Source: Streptomyces sp. BK208
Lineage (GTDB): Bacteria; Actinomycetota; Actinomycetes; Streptomycetales; Streptomycetaceae
Length of the DNA stretch: 64,000 nucleotides
Assembly: GCF_004364245.1 (NCBI RefSeq)
Contig: NZ_SOAV01000002.1
Coordinates: 782,599-846,598 of the forward strand
Direction of reading: 5' to 3'
Shown here: positions 52,550 through 60,224 of the stretch, one piece after another
Numbering within the stretch: position 1 is the first letter of the stretch
How the letters are laid out: every line of letters starts with the position of its first letter
Notes under the pieces: model-generated
The model's database searches: none
Seen by the model: the letters and a program-made list of their open reading frames with translations, nothing else
Told to the model about the DNA's origin: nothing
Position numbers and translations under genes: made by a program

Positions 52550-53893
52550 TCAGCCGGCGGCCGGCTCGGCGGCGACCGGGATGCTCCGGGTCAGCTCCCG
52601 TTCGGTCCCGCGCTGCACGATGGACTCGACGATCTCACCGCTGCGCATCGCCAGGTTCGACAGCAGGGAGGAGGTCAGACCGTGGGTGTGCTCCGTGCCG
52701 CCCTGGAGGTACACGTCGGCGGGCAGCGGGGAAGCGGCAGACAGCCGGTAGTTGCGCTCCACCCGGTAACGCCCGGCGTCGTCGCGCAGGAAGTGCCCGT
52801 CCAGCGAGGTCAGAAGGCGACCCGGATCCATGGAGTCGTATCCGGTGGCGAAGACCAGGACGTCGGTCTCCAGTTCCCGCGGCTCGCTCTCGACCAGCGA
52901 CTTCACCGTGACCCGGGTCTCGGTGCCGGCCCGCTTGACCGCCGTCACCCGCGTGAGGTTCATGAAGCGCAGGCGCTTGGTCTTGCTCACGTCCTCCTCG
53001 TAGGCGCGCCGGTGCAGCTCCCGGATCAGGTCGTCGTCGACCACCGAGTAGTTGGTGTTGCGGTGGTAGCGCCAGAACGCCTCACGGGTGTGGCCGGTGC
53101 CGAAGTAGTAGTCGTCCACCGCGCTCGGGTCGAAGACCTGGTTGGCGAAGGGGGTGTCGTCGGCGACGGAGTAGCCGTAGGACGGGATGACGGCGGTCAC
53201 CTGGGCGTGCGGAAGAGTGTCGTGGAAGAACCGGGTGATCTCGGCGGCGCTCTGGCCGGCGCCCACCACCGCCACGTTCTTCAGGTCGTTCGGGTTCATG
53301 CCGCGGAACCGCTCCAGGAACGCCGAGCTGTGCCACACTCGCTCGTCCTGTCGCACTCCGTCCGGCATGCGCGGTACGAGGCCCGTGGAGATCACCAGAT
53401 TGCGTGCGTTGACCAGCCGGGGCTGCCCTCCGCCGGTGCGGCGGATCTCCACCTGGACGTGGTCCGCCTCGGCACCGGTGTGCTCGGGAAGCCGTACGGC
53501 GACGACCTCGGAGTCGTAGGAAACCTGATGGGTGAAACTCGACTCGACCCACTCGAGGTACTGGTGGAATTCATGGCGGGACGGGTAGAAATCCTGGTTG
53601 TTGATGAACTGCGTCAGTCGTCCTGCGGCATGCAGGTAGGACACGAAGCTGTACCGGGACGCCGGATTTCGGAAAGTTGCCAGGTCCTTCAGGAAGGAAA
53701 TCTGCATCGTCGTCTGCGGCAGCAGCATGTTGCGGTGCCAGCCGAACGAGGGCTGCCGTTCGAAGAAAACGGCGCTCAGTGGCTTATCGGCGTTACTGGC
53801 CCGGTGTTCTTCCAGTGCGACGGCGAGTGACAGGTTGGACGGACCGAACCCGACGCCAACCACGTCGTAGATCTCGTTGTCGGAAGTACCCAT
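52550..53893 (-). CDS. L-ornithine/L-lysine N-monooxygenase
   Basis: A 447-residue flavin monooxygenase. FAD motif DVVGVGFGPSNLSLAVALEE (about 10-29), substrate-pocket region MLLPQTTMQISFLKDLATFRNP, NADPH motif NVAVVGAGQSAAEITRFF (about 206-223) and the C-terminal ATGY with YLQGGTEHTHGLTSSLLSNLAMR are all intact. The family hydroxylates the side-chain amine (N5 of ornithine or N6 of lysine). The close likeness to KtzI-type ornithine hydroxylases in sequence style favours ornithine. The product may feed a hydroxamate siderophore or piperazate. ATG 53893 has GGGAG upstream. It is flanked by two DUF4097 genes, with a hairpin and tandem repeat in its unusually long upstream region. Confidence 0.93.
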   Translation of the reverse strand: MGTSDNEIYDVVGVGFGPSNLSLAVALEEHRASNADKPLSAVFFERQPSFGWHRNMLLPQTTMQISFLKDLATFRNPASRYSFVSYLHAAGRLTQFINNQDFYPSRHEFHQYLEWVESSFTHQVSYDSEVVAVRLPEHTGAEADHVQVEIRRTGGGQPRLVNARNLVISTGLVPRMPDGVRQDERVWHSSAFLERFRGMNPNDLKNVAVVGAGQSAAEITRFFHDTLPHAQVTAVIPSYGYSVADDTPFANQVFDPSAVDDYYFGTGHTREAFWRYHRNTNYSVVDDDLIRELHRRAYEEDVSKTKRLRFMNLTRVTAVKRAGTETRVTVKSLVESEPRELETDVLVFATGYDSMDPGRLLTSLDGHFLRDDAGRYRVERNYRLSAASPLPADVYLQGGTEHTHGLTSSLLSNLAMRSGEIVESIVQRGTERELTRSIPVAAEPAAG

Positions 53894-54066
53894 GGAAAAT
53901 TCTCCCGTTGGCGTGGCTGTGACAGGGCTGCTGCAAGAATCTTCTACGGGCCGTGACGGTAGCCGAAGAGGATGTGGGCCGAGAAATGCTGGGAGGGTGC
54001 GATGAGATTTCCCGGACTCGGCAAGGAATCAACGTAGTGGCGCTCGATTGGCCTTTCAAGGCCCTC

Positions 54067-54116
54067 TCGATTTCTCGGGCGCCGGCGACTCGCGATTTCT
54101 CGGGTCTCAGCGACTC
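54067..54116. repeat. Tandem 25-bp direct repeat upstream of the N-monooxygenase
   Basis: Two adjacent 25-base units (54067-54091 and 54092-54116) share CGATTTCTCGGG and GCGACTC, matching at about 19 positions. They lie 174-223 bases before ATG 53893. Direct repeats at this position suggest an activator site, though none of the genes here is an obvious matching activator. The rest of 53894-54597 holds no gene I can support. Confidence 0.5.
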
Positions 54117-54127
54117 ACCATTCGTCG

Positions 54128-54167
54128 GCGGAGCTGCTGTCCTGCCGACGGGACAGCAGCTCCGCCT
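54128..54167. promoter_or_regulatory. 40-bp near-perfect palindrome (16-bp stem) upstream of the N-monooxygenase
   Basis: Arms 54128-54143 and 54152-54167 (core GGAGCTGCTGTCC / GGACAGCAGCTCC) are perfect complements around an 8-base loop TGCCGACG. The part TGCTGTCCTGCCGACGGGAC (54136-54155) recurs in 17 of 20 positions at 62028-62047. It may be an operator, an mRNA hairpin or a terminator for the DUF4097 gene upstream. The shared half with the NRPS promoter region favours an operator. Confidence 0.55.
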
Positions 54168-54597
54168 GCGCTTACCCGAGGCGTCGTTTCGCTCGGTGAG
54201 GCGACGGTAGCCGTGAGGGCTGCGGCTATGACGGCGAAGGCCGGGAAGTGCTCGGCCTTTCGCTCGTGGCGGCGCATGGGACATCAGGGGCAGGGGCAGT
54301 CCACGAGACAGGGCGGGTCCGTCCCCGGGCTCGGACCCGGCGGTGGACGGCGCTCACCGTCTCACACTGCGGGCCGGGTCGGTGCCGGACTCCGTGAAGG
54401 CCCGGCAGGCGTCGCGGCTGCCGGGCCGTGGCAGGCCGGCTGCCCCGGCCGGGCGGCTGTCGGCGGCCGTCACTCGTCCGGCACCCGGCGCTCCACCGGG
54501 TCCGTCAGGCACCGCTCGACGAGCGGTCACACCGGGCGAGACGGCGTCCGGCCGCGCGACGGTCGGTGAACAGGGCGGGGCGCAGGCCCGAGCCCGG

Positions 54598-55446
54598 TCA
54601 TTCCGCGCCGCAGCCGGCGCGTTCCACCACGATGTCACCGATGACGGTCCGGGCGTGGACATGCACCATCTCGTCGACCGACTCGTCGGTGTCCAGCAGG
54701 GAGAGGGACGTGTAGACGGTGCCCGCGGTGGAGTCGAGGACCAGGCGGGTGCCACTGGTCTCCGCCACGCCGATGCGGATGTTGCCGAAGGTGGTGTCGG
54801 CGACCACGGAACCGCGCACCACCTTGCCGATGTCGACGTCGCCCTGCGACGTCCGGGCCTCCACCCCGGCGTGCGCCCACCGGATCCTGATGTCACCCCT
54901 CTCGGCGTGCAGGCGGGCGACTCCGTGGACCTCGCCCAGGACGGCGTCGCCCTCGCTGGTGGAGCTGACGGTGGCCCTGCCCTCCACGTGCCCCAGGCGC
55001 ACGTCGCCGCGCTCGACGGTGGCCTCGACGGAGCCGGCGGCGCTGTCCACCGTGATGTCGCCCAGAGCGGCGGTCAGTTGCAGGCTGCCCGTGCGGTCCA
55101 GACTGATGTGGCCGAGGCCGGTGGAGAGCCTGCAGTCACCCAGCTGCCCCACGCCGTGGAAGTCCGCGGCCATGGCCCGCCCGTGCAGACTCGATCCGGT
55201 CGGCACGGCGATCACCACGACGACCGCCCCGCCGTTGCTGTCGGTCTCCGGCACGTTCACCAGCAGCCGGCCGTCGGCGTAATTGATGCGGAGCTGCCGG
55301 GCCGTCCGCACGTCCCCCTGGTCTCCGGCCTCCCGCGGGTAAGCCTCGATCGTCGTGTCGGCGCGTTCGCTCGCGATGATCCGCACCTCTCCGAACACCA
55401 GGCTGAGCATCACCCGGACAGGCGCGGGTGTGTCGAACGTCGGCAT
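54598..55446 (-). CDS. DUF4097-type beta-repeat protein (copy 2)
   Basis: A 282-residue paralogue of the protein at 50922. Its start MPTFDTPAPVRVMLSLVFGEVRIIASERADTTIEAYP aligns with MPVFQTPLPVAVSMDLGVGHVRLHAEQRVDTVVEVTP, and it shows the same repeating units (GLGHISLDRTGSLQLTAALGDITVD, AHAGVEARTSQGDVDIGKVVRGSV). No signal peptide. ATG 55446 has GGAGG 9 bases upstream. Unlike copy 1 it has no ribbon-helix-helix partner beside it. It sits between the N-monooxygenase and NRPS genes, all on the minus strand. Function unknown. Confidence 0.85.
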   Translation of the reverse strand: MPTFDTPAPVRVMLSLVFGEVRIIASERADTTIEAYPREAGDQGDVRTARQLRINYADGRLLVNVPETDSNGGAVVVVIAVPTGSSLHGRAMAADFHGVGQLGDCRLSTGLGHISLDRTGSLQLTAALGDITVDSAAGSVEATVERGDVRLGHVEGRATVSSTSEGDAVLGEVHGVARLHAERGDIRIRWAHAGVEARTSQGDVDIGKVVRGSVVADTTFGNIRIGVAETSGTRLVLDSTAGTVYTSLSLLDTDESVDEMVHVHARTVIGDIVVERAGCGAE

Positions 55447-55994
55447 CGCGGGCCGCCTCCGGGAGGACTGCGGCCGCGGGGTCTGAGCCGCCGGCCGGAA
55501 CGACACAGGTCCCTGCTGCGTGGCGTGTGCGCGGCTGCATCCCCGGAGCACGCGCAACCGGGGCGCGCATGTGCACCGCCGGACGGCCCATCCGAATCCG
55601 ACCCAGCCTCACCACGTTGGACACCTCGCGTTAGCCGTGTGGAGCGCGCGCCGGACACGCGCCCGCGCCTTTTGTCGGCGACGCCCCGCCGGGAGCGGGT
55701 GACGCCACGTGGTGCCAGATTAGCGCCATCCGGGGAGTGCATACCGTACGGGGTCGGAAACTGCGGGTGACGGCGCTTCAATCCGGTCACCTCGGGCCAT
55801 GCGGAACAACCACACAACCCGACCCCCTTCCTGGTGATCGGGCAGGTTCAGCCCGAGCGAGGGGGCCGAGGAGCGAGATACGGCCAAACAGGATCTTCCC
55901 GGAGTGCGAGGCCCGCGGAAGGCTCCCGGCGATGCCGTCGTCCGGCCTCTCCGCGCCGGGCCCGGCGTCGGGGCGGAGGGTGGCGGATCACGTG
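55447..55994. other. Gene-free stretch between DUF4097 copy 2 and the NRPS terminator
   Basis: No reading frame here has convincing start, codon bias or family resemblance. The part near 55720-55860 is less GC-rich (TACCGTACGGGG, GATCGGGCAGG) and may hold the promoter for the DUF4097 gene. I see no riboswitch or iron box. Confidence 0.5.
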
Positions 55995-56033
55995 CGAGGT
56001 GGCCGACAGCGGATCGCGCCGTCGGCCACCTCG
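55995..56033 (-). terminator. Hairpin terminator of the NRPS/SHMT-like operon
   Basis: Arms CGAGGTGGCCGAC (55995-56007) and GTCGGCCACCTCG (56021-56033) are perfect 13-bp complements. The hairpin lies 46 bases past the NRPS stop at 56079 (minus strand). Confidence 0.85.
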
Positions 56034-56078
56034 TCGCCCGGCCCGGCCCCCGGGGGCGGTGAGCGCGGGGCCGGTGAT

Positions 56079-59000
56079 CTAGCGGGACATGCGGCGGAGG
56101 CCGGGACGGGAGCGAGTGGTCCCGGTGCCGGCCTGCCGGGCCAACTGCGCGATGGTCGGATGCTCGAAAACCGTCCGGATCGAGACCGTCAGACCGAGCG
56201 TCCTGCGCATCCGGCTGACCAGACGGCCGGCCATCAGCGAGTTGACGCCGATGTCGAAGAAGCGGTCGTGGACGCCCACCCGCTCGACGCCCAGAACCTC
56301 GGCGAACAGCTCGCACATCGCTGCCTCCCGAGGGCTCACCTCGCCCTCCCGGCCGTCGGCGGGCGCTTCGACGTCCCTGCCGGGCGGCGGTGAGGCCGGC
56401 TGCGGCCCGTCCTTCGCGACGTACGCGAGCACGTCGGGGGCGCTCAGTGCGACGTCCACCGTCCCCACGGGACGGTCCGGCTCGGTCAGCACCTGGTCGA
56501 GGACGGCGCGGAAGCGATCGGCGACCAGCTCGGCGAAACGCCGGTCGAACCGGTCGGGGTGGTACTGCACCACCAGCCGGTCCGGCTCCACGAACAGGGC
56601 CAGCGGGTAGCTGACGCCGCCCACGGAGCCGACACCGGTGACCTCGAACCCGGCAGCGGCGACGGCCTCGGCGCCCGGCCGGTCGGCCGGATACGACTGG
56701 AAGACCACCAGCGTGTCGAAGAGCGCCCCGAGCCCCGCGTCCCGGTGGACGTCGGTGAGGCCGCGGTGGTGGTGGTCCAGCAGCGAGGTCTGCCGCTCGT
56801 GCAACCCGGCCAGCAGCCGCGCCACCGGCTGTCCGGGCTCGCATCGCACGCGCACCGGAACGGTGTTGATGAACAGGCCGACCATCGACTCCACGCCGGC
56901 CAGCGAGCCGGGCCGGCCGGACACCGTGGCGCCGAACACCACGTCCGTCCGCCCGGTCAGCGCGGACAGCACCATGGCCCACGCGCCCTGCACCACCGTG
57001 TTCGCCGTCACGCCCAGGCGGGCCGCGGCCTGTGCCACGCCCTCCGAGCGGCCCGTCACCAGCGGCAGGACGGCCTCGCCGGTGCCGCCGGCCGGGGCGT
57101 CCGGCCGGACGGCGGGTGCCAGCAGCGTCGGCGCCTCGACGCCCGCGAGTTCCTCCCGCCATGCACGGGCCGCGGCCTCCTGGTCCCGCCGGGACAGCCA
57201 GCCCAGGAAGTCCTCGAAGCCGCGCGGCGCCGGCAGAGCGGCGCCGTCGCCGCCCGCGGCGCACAACCGCACCAGATCACCGGCCAGCACCTGCTCCGAC
57301 CAGCCGTCCAACAGCGCGTGGTGTGCGCTGAGGACGAGCACCGCCGGTTCCGGCCCGAAACGAAGCAGCGTCATCCGCACCAGTGGCGGGGTGGAAAGGT
57401 CGAAGCGCTCGGCCCTGTCCTCGGCGAGGAACCGCTGCAGCGCCTCCTCGCGGCCCGTCTCGCCCAGTTCGCCGCAGTCCACGACGCGCCACGGCAGTTC
57501 CAGCCCGTCGACCACGAGCGACACCTGGTTGTCGGCCGAGTCCCGCACGAACGCGGCGCGCAGACTCGGGTGCCGGTCGAGCAGAGCCTGGGCGCCGGCC
57601 CGCAGTACGTCGGCGTCGATCCGCCCCGACAGGCGGAACAGCGTCTGGAGATGATAGGGGTCCTCGCCCGTCTCCCGGAGCGTCGAGTCGAACAGCATGC
57701 CCGACTGCATCGGCGTCAGCGGCCAGACTCCGGCGAGCCCCGGATGGGCGCGGCGCCACTCCTCGACGTCCTGGGCGCCGGCGGCGAACAGCGGTTCCCG
57801 CGGCGCGGCACCGCCGTCGGTCCCGGTCGCGGCGACCGCGGTCGCGACCTCGGAGAGCGCGGCCACCGTACGCCGCTCCAGAACCTGACGGGAAGTCAGT
57901 CCCAGCCCTCGGGCGCCGGCCCGGGTGACCACCCGGATCGCGCCGATGCTGTCGCCGCCCAGGGCGAGGAAGTCGTCGTCCAGCCCCACCCGGTCAAGAC
58001 CCAGGACCTCCGCGAAGATCACTGCCAGCGCCTTCTCCGCGGCGGTCGCGGGCGCCCGGTAGACGGCACCGGTGCGCTGCGGCGCGGGGAGGCCCTTGCG
58101 GTCGAGCTTGCCGTTCGGGGTCAGCGGCAGCGCCTCCAGCGTCATGATCGCGTGCGGCACCATGTACGCCGGCAACCGGGCCGCCACCAGGGCGCGCAGT
58201 TCCTCCTCCCGGTCCTCGCCGGCCGTACCGGGACCGTCCGGGACGACGTAGCCCACCAGCCGCCCGTCGCGCGCGGCCACCGCGGTCTGCCGCACCCCGG
58301 GCGCCGAGCGCAGCAGCGCCTCGATCTCGCCCAGCTCCACCCGCAGCCCGTTGATCTTCACCTGGAAGTCGGTGCGGCCGAGCAGCTCGATCATCCCGTC
58401 GGCGCCGAACCGAGCGAGATCGCCCGTACGGTACAGGCGTTCCCGCACGACGTCGTCCCAGGACCAGTCGACGAACCGCTCGGCGGTGCGCTCGGGCTGG
58501 TCCAGATAACCGCGGGCGAGCCCGATGCCCGCGAGGAACAGCTCGCCCGGCACCCCCGGCGGCACCGGCTGGAGGTACTCGTCGAGGATGTACGTGCGCT
58601 GGTTGGCCATCGGGCGGCCGTAGGGGATGCTGTTCCAGGCCGGATCGACCCGCTCCACCTCGTAGAGCGTGGAATGGATGGAGGCCTCGGTGGCGCCGCC
58701 CATCACCACGAAGCGCAGGCCGGGTGCGTGCGCCCGGACACGGTCGGGCAGCGGGACCGGCACCCAGTCGCCGCCGAGCAGGGCCAGCCGCAGCGACGGC
58801 AGGGGACCGGTACCGGTCTGCTCCAGGTGGTCGGCGAGCAGCCCGAGCAGGGCCGGGGCCGAGTTCCACACCGTGACGTGCTCCGACCCGATCAGCCCCG
58901 CCCAGTGCGCGGGGTCCTGCACGCGGTCCCGGTCCGGGACGACGACCGTGCCGCCGGCCGCGGTGAGACCGAGGAACTCGTACACGGACATGTCGAAGCT

Positions 59001-60224
59001 CGGTGAGGACAGCGCGAGCACCGAGTCCCCCGGGCCCACACCGAACCGCAAGTTGAGGTCCGCGATGTTGTTCATCACTCCGCGGTGGCGCAGCGCGATG
59101 GGCTTCGGCACTCCGGTCGAGCCCGAGGTGTGGATGATGTAGCAGAGGTTCTCCGGTCCCGCCGTGGGGGCGAGGGGTGCCGGGCTGAGTGCGCTCAGCG
59201 CCTCGGCGTCCCGGTCGAGCAGTACGAGGGGGGTGCCGGCGCCCGCCTGGGGCAGATTGCCGGCGAGGTCGCCGCGGCTGACCATCACCGTGCAGGACGT
59301 GCCTTCGACCATGGTCTCGATCCGGGCCGCGGGGTAGGCCGGGTCCAGCGGGACGTAGGCTCCGCCGGCCTTGAGCACGCCGAGCAGCGCCGTCAGCAGT
59401 CCCGGGGAGCGGTCCAGGCACAGCCCGACCCGGACGTCCGGGCCCACGCCGAGCGAACGCAGCCTGTGCGCCAGGCGGTTGGCGTCCTCGTCGACCCGCC
59501 GGTAGGTCCACCGTTCACCGCCGTGCACGAGCGCGACGGCGTCCGGTGCCCGCCGCGCGTGTGCCTCGAACGCCTCGTGCAGGCAGGTGTCGTGCGGCAG
59601 CTTTGCCTCGGTCCTGTTCCATTCGACGAGGGTGCGCCGCGCCTGCGCCTCGGTCAGCAGGCGCAGCCGGGAGACCGGGCGGTCGGGGCGCGCCGCCGCG
59701 TCCGAGACCAGCGTCCGGAAGTGGTCGAGCCAGCGCGCGGCGGTGACCTCGTCGAACAGGCGGGGGTCGTGGTGCAGGGCGGCGGTCAGAGATCCGTCCT
59801 CCTCCGCCCGGACGATCAGCTCCAGTTCGCACCCCGGGGATCCGGTGGCGGCTCCGGCCGCGTCCGCGAAGCGGATCCCCACCGTCGCCGTGACCGCGTC
59901 CGTGGCGTCCACCGCCGTGATCCCCTGCGCGCGCAGGGGCGCGTCGGGGTCGACGGCCACTTCCGTCCGCTCGGTGCGGCCCGTGTCGTCCGTCCTGAGC
60001 AGGCCGATCCGCGGCAGTCCCGTGCAGCGGGACAGCAAGGCGGCCCATCCCGCCAGCACCAGACGGGACCAGTCGTCGCCCAGTTCCTTCGCCGCGAGTC
60101 CGAGTCCGCTGTGCACCACGGCCGAACAGGCGGGCACGTACGCGGGGTGGCGCGGCCGGTCCGCGGGCATCAGCACGGGCGGCAGCGTCGTGGGCGTGCT
60201 CCCGGAAAGCACCGGCCCGCTCAC
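56079..60224 (-). CDS. Non-ribosomal peptide synthetase (C remnant-A-PCP-C-PCP)
   Basis: A 1381-residue NRPS starting at GTG 60224, whose GTG overlaps the TGA of the SHMT-like gene. Domains: 1-185 C-domain C-terminal half only, without HHxxxDG; about 190-700 adenylation (TSGSTG at 366-371, FDMSVYE at 410-416, GGATEASIH at 509-517, NGKLDRKG); PCP1 with Ser759 (GGDSIGA); a full C domain (LTPMQSGMLFDS, HHALLDG 968-974); PCP2 with Ser1329 in the variant GVNSL. No thioesterase or epimerase. By hand the specificity residues read D411, M412, Y415, N454, A481, L483, M508, I516, H517 plus Lys, near the Cys/Ser codes of heterocyclising A domains (SIPYGRPMANQ also fits). The released or passed-on product needs partners outside the window. 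Confidence 0.92.
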   Translation of the reverse strand: MSGPVLSGSTPTTLPPVLMPADRPRHPAYVPACSAVVHSGLGLAAKELGDDWSRLVLAGWAALLSRCTGLPRIGLLRTDDTGRTERTEVAVDPDAPLRAQGITAVDATDAVTATVGIRFADAAGAATGSPGCELELIVRAEEDGSLTAALHHDPRLFDEVTAARWLDHFRTLVSDAAARPDRPVSRLRLLTEAQARRTLVEWNRTEAKLPHDTCLHEAFEAHARRAPDAVALVHGGERWTYRRVDEDANRLAHRLRSLGVGPDVRVGLCLDRSPGLLTALLGVLKAGGAYVPLDPAYPAARIETMVEGTSCTVMVSRGDLAGNLPQAGAGTPLVLLDRDAEALSALSPAPLAPTAGPENLCYIIHTSGSTGVPKPIALRHRGVMNNIADLNLRFGVGPGDSVLALSSPSFDMSVYEFLGLTAAGGTVVVPDRDRVQDPAHWAGLIGSEHVTVWNSAPALLGLLADHLEQTGTGPLPSLRLALLGGDWVPVPLPDRVRAHAPGLRFVVMGGATEASIHSTLYEVERVDPAWNSIPYGRPMANQRTYILDEYLQPVPPGVPGELFLAGIGLARGYLDQPERTAERFVDWSWDDVVRERLYRTGDLARFGADGMIELLGRTDFQVKINGLRVELGEIEALLRSAPGVRQTAVAARDGRLVGYVVPDGPGTAGEDREEELRALVAARLPAYMVPHAIMTLEALPLTPNGKLDRKGLPAPQRTGAVYRAPATAAEKALAVIFAEVLGLDRVGLDDDFLALGGDSIGAIRVVTRAGARGLGLTSRQVLERRTVAALSEVATAVAATGTDGGAAPREPLFAAGAQDVEEWRRAHPGLAGVWPLTPMQSGMLFDSTLRETGEDPYHLQTLFRLSGRIDADVLRAGAQALLDRHPSLRAAFVRDSADNQVSLVVDGLELPWRVVDCGELGETGREEALQRFLAEDRAERFDLSTPPLVRMTLLRFGPEPAVLVLSAHHALLDGWSEQVLAGDLVRLCAAGGDGAALPAPRGFEDFLGWLSRRDQEAAARAWREELAGVEAPTLLAPAVRPDAPAGGTGEAVLPLVTGRSEGVAQAAARLGVTANTVVQGAWAMVLSALTGRTDVVFGATVSGRPGSLAGVESMVGLFINTVPVRVRCEPGQPVARLLAGLHERQTSLLDHHHRGLTDVHRDAGLGALFDTLVVFQSYPADRPGAEAVAAAGFEVTGVGSVGGVSYPLALFVEPDRLVVQYHPDRFDRRFAELVADRFRAVLDQVLTEPDRPVGTVDVALSAPDVLAYVAKDGPQPASPPPGRDVEAPADGREGEVSPREAAMCELFAEVLGVERVGVHDRFFDIGVNSLMAGRLVSRMRRTLGLTVSIRTVFEHPTIAQLARQAGTGTTRSRPGLRRMSR

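Noticed and set aside
53953..54210. 85-codon plus-strand frame upstream of the N-monooxygenase
   Set aside because: No RBS, poor third-position bias, and it crosses the tandem repeat and palindrome; more likely regulatory DNA.
55737..56393. 218-codon plus-strand frame at the NRPS 3' end
   Set aside because: It crosses the terminator hairpin and is antisense to PCP2; no domain seen.
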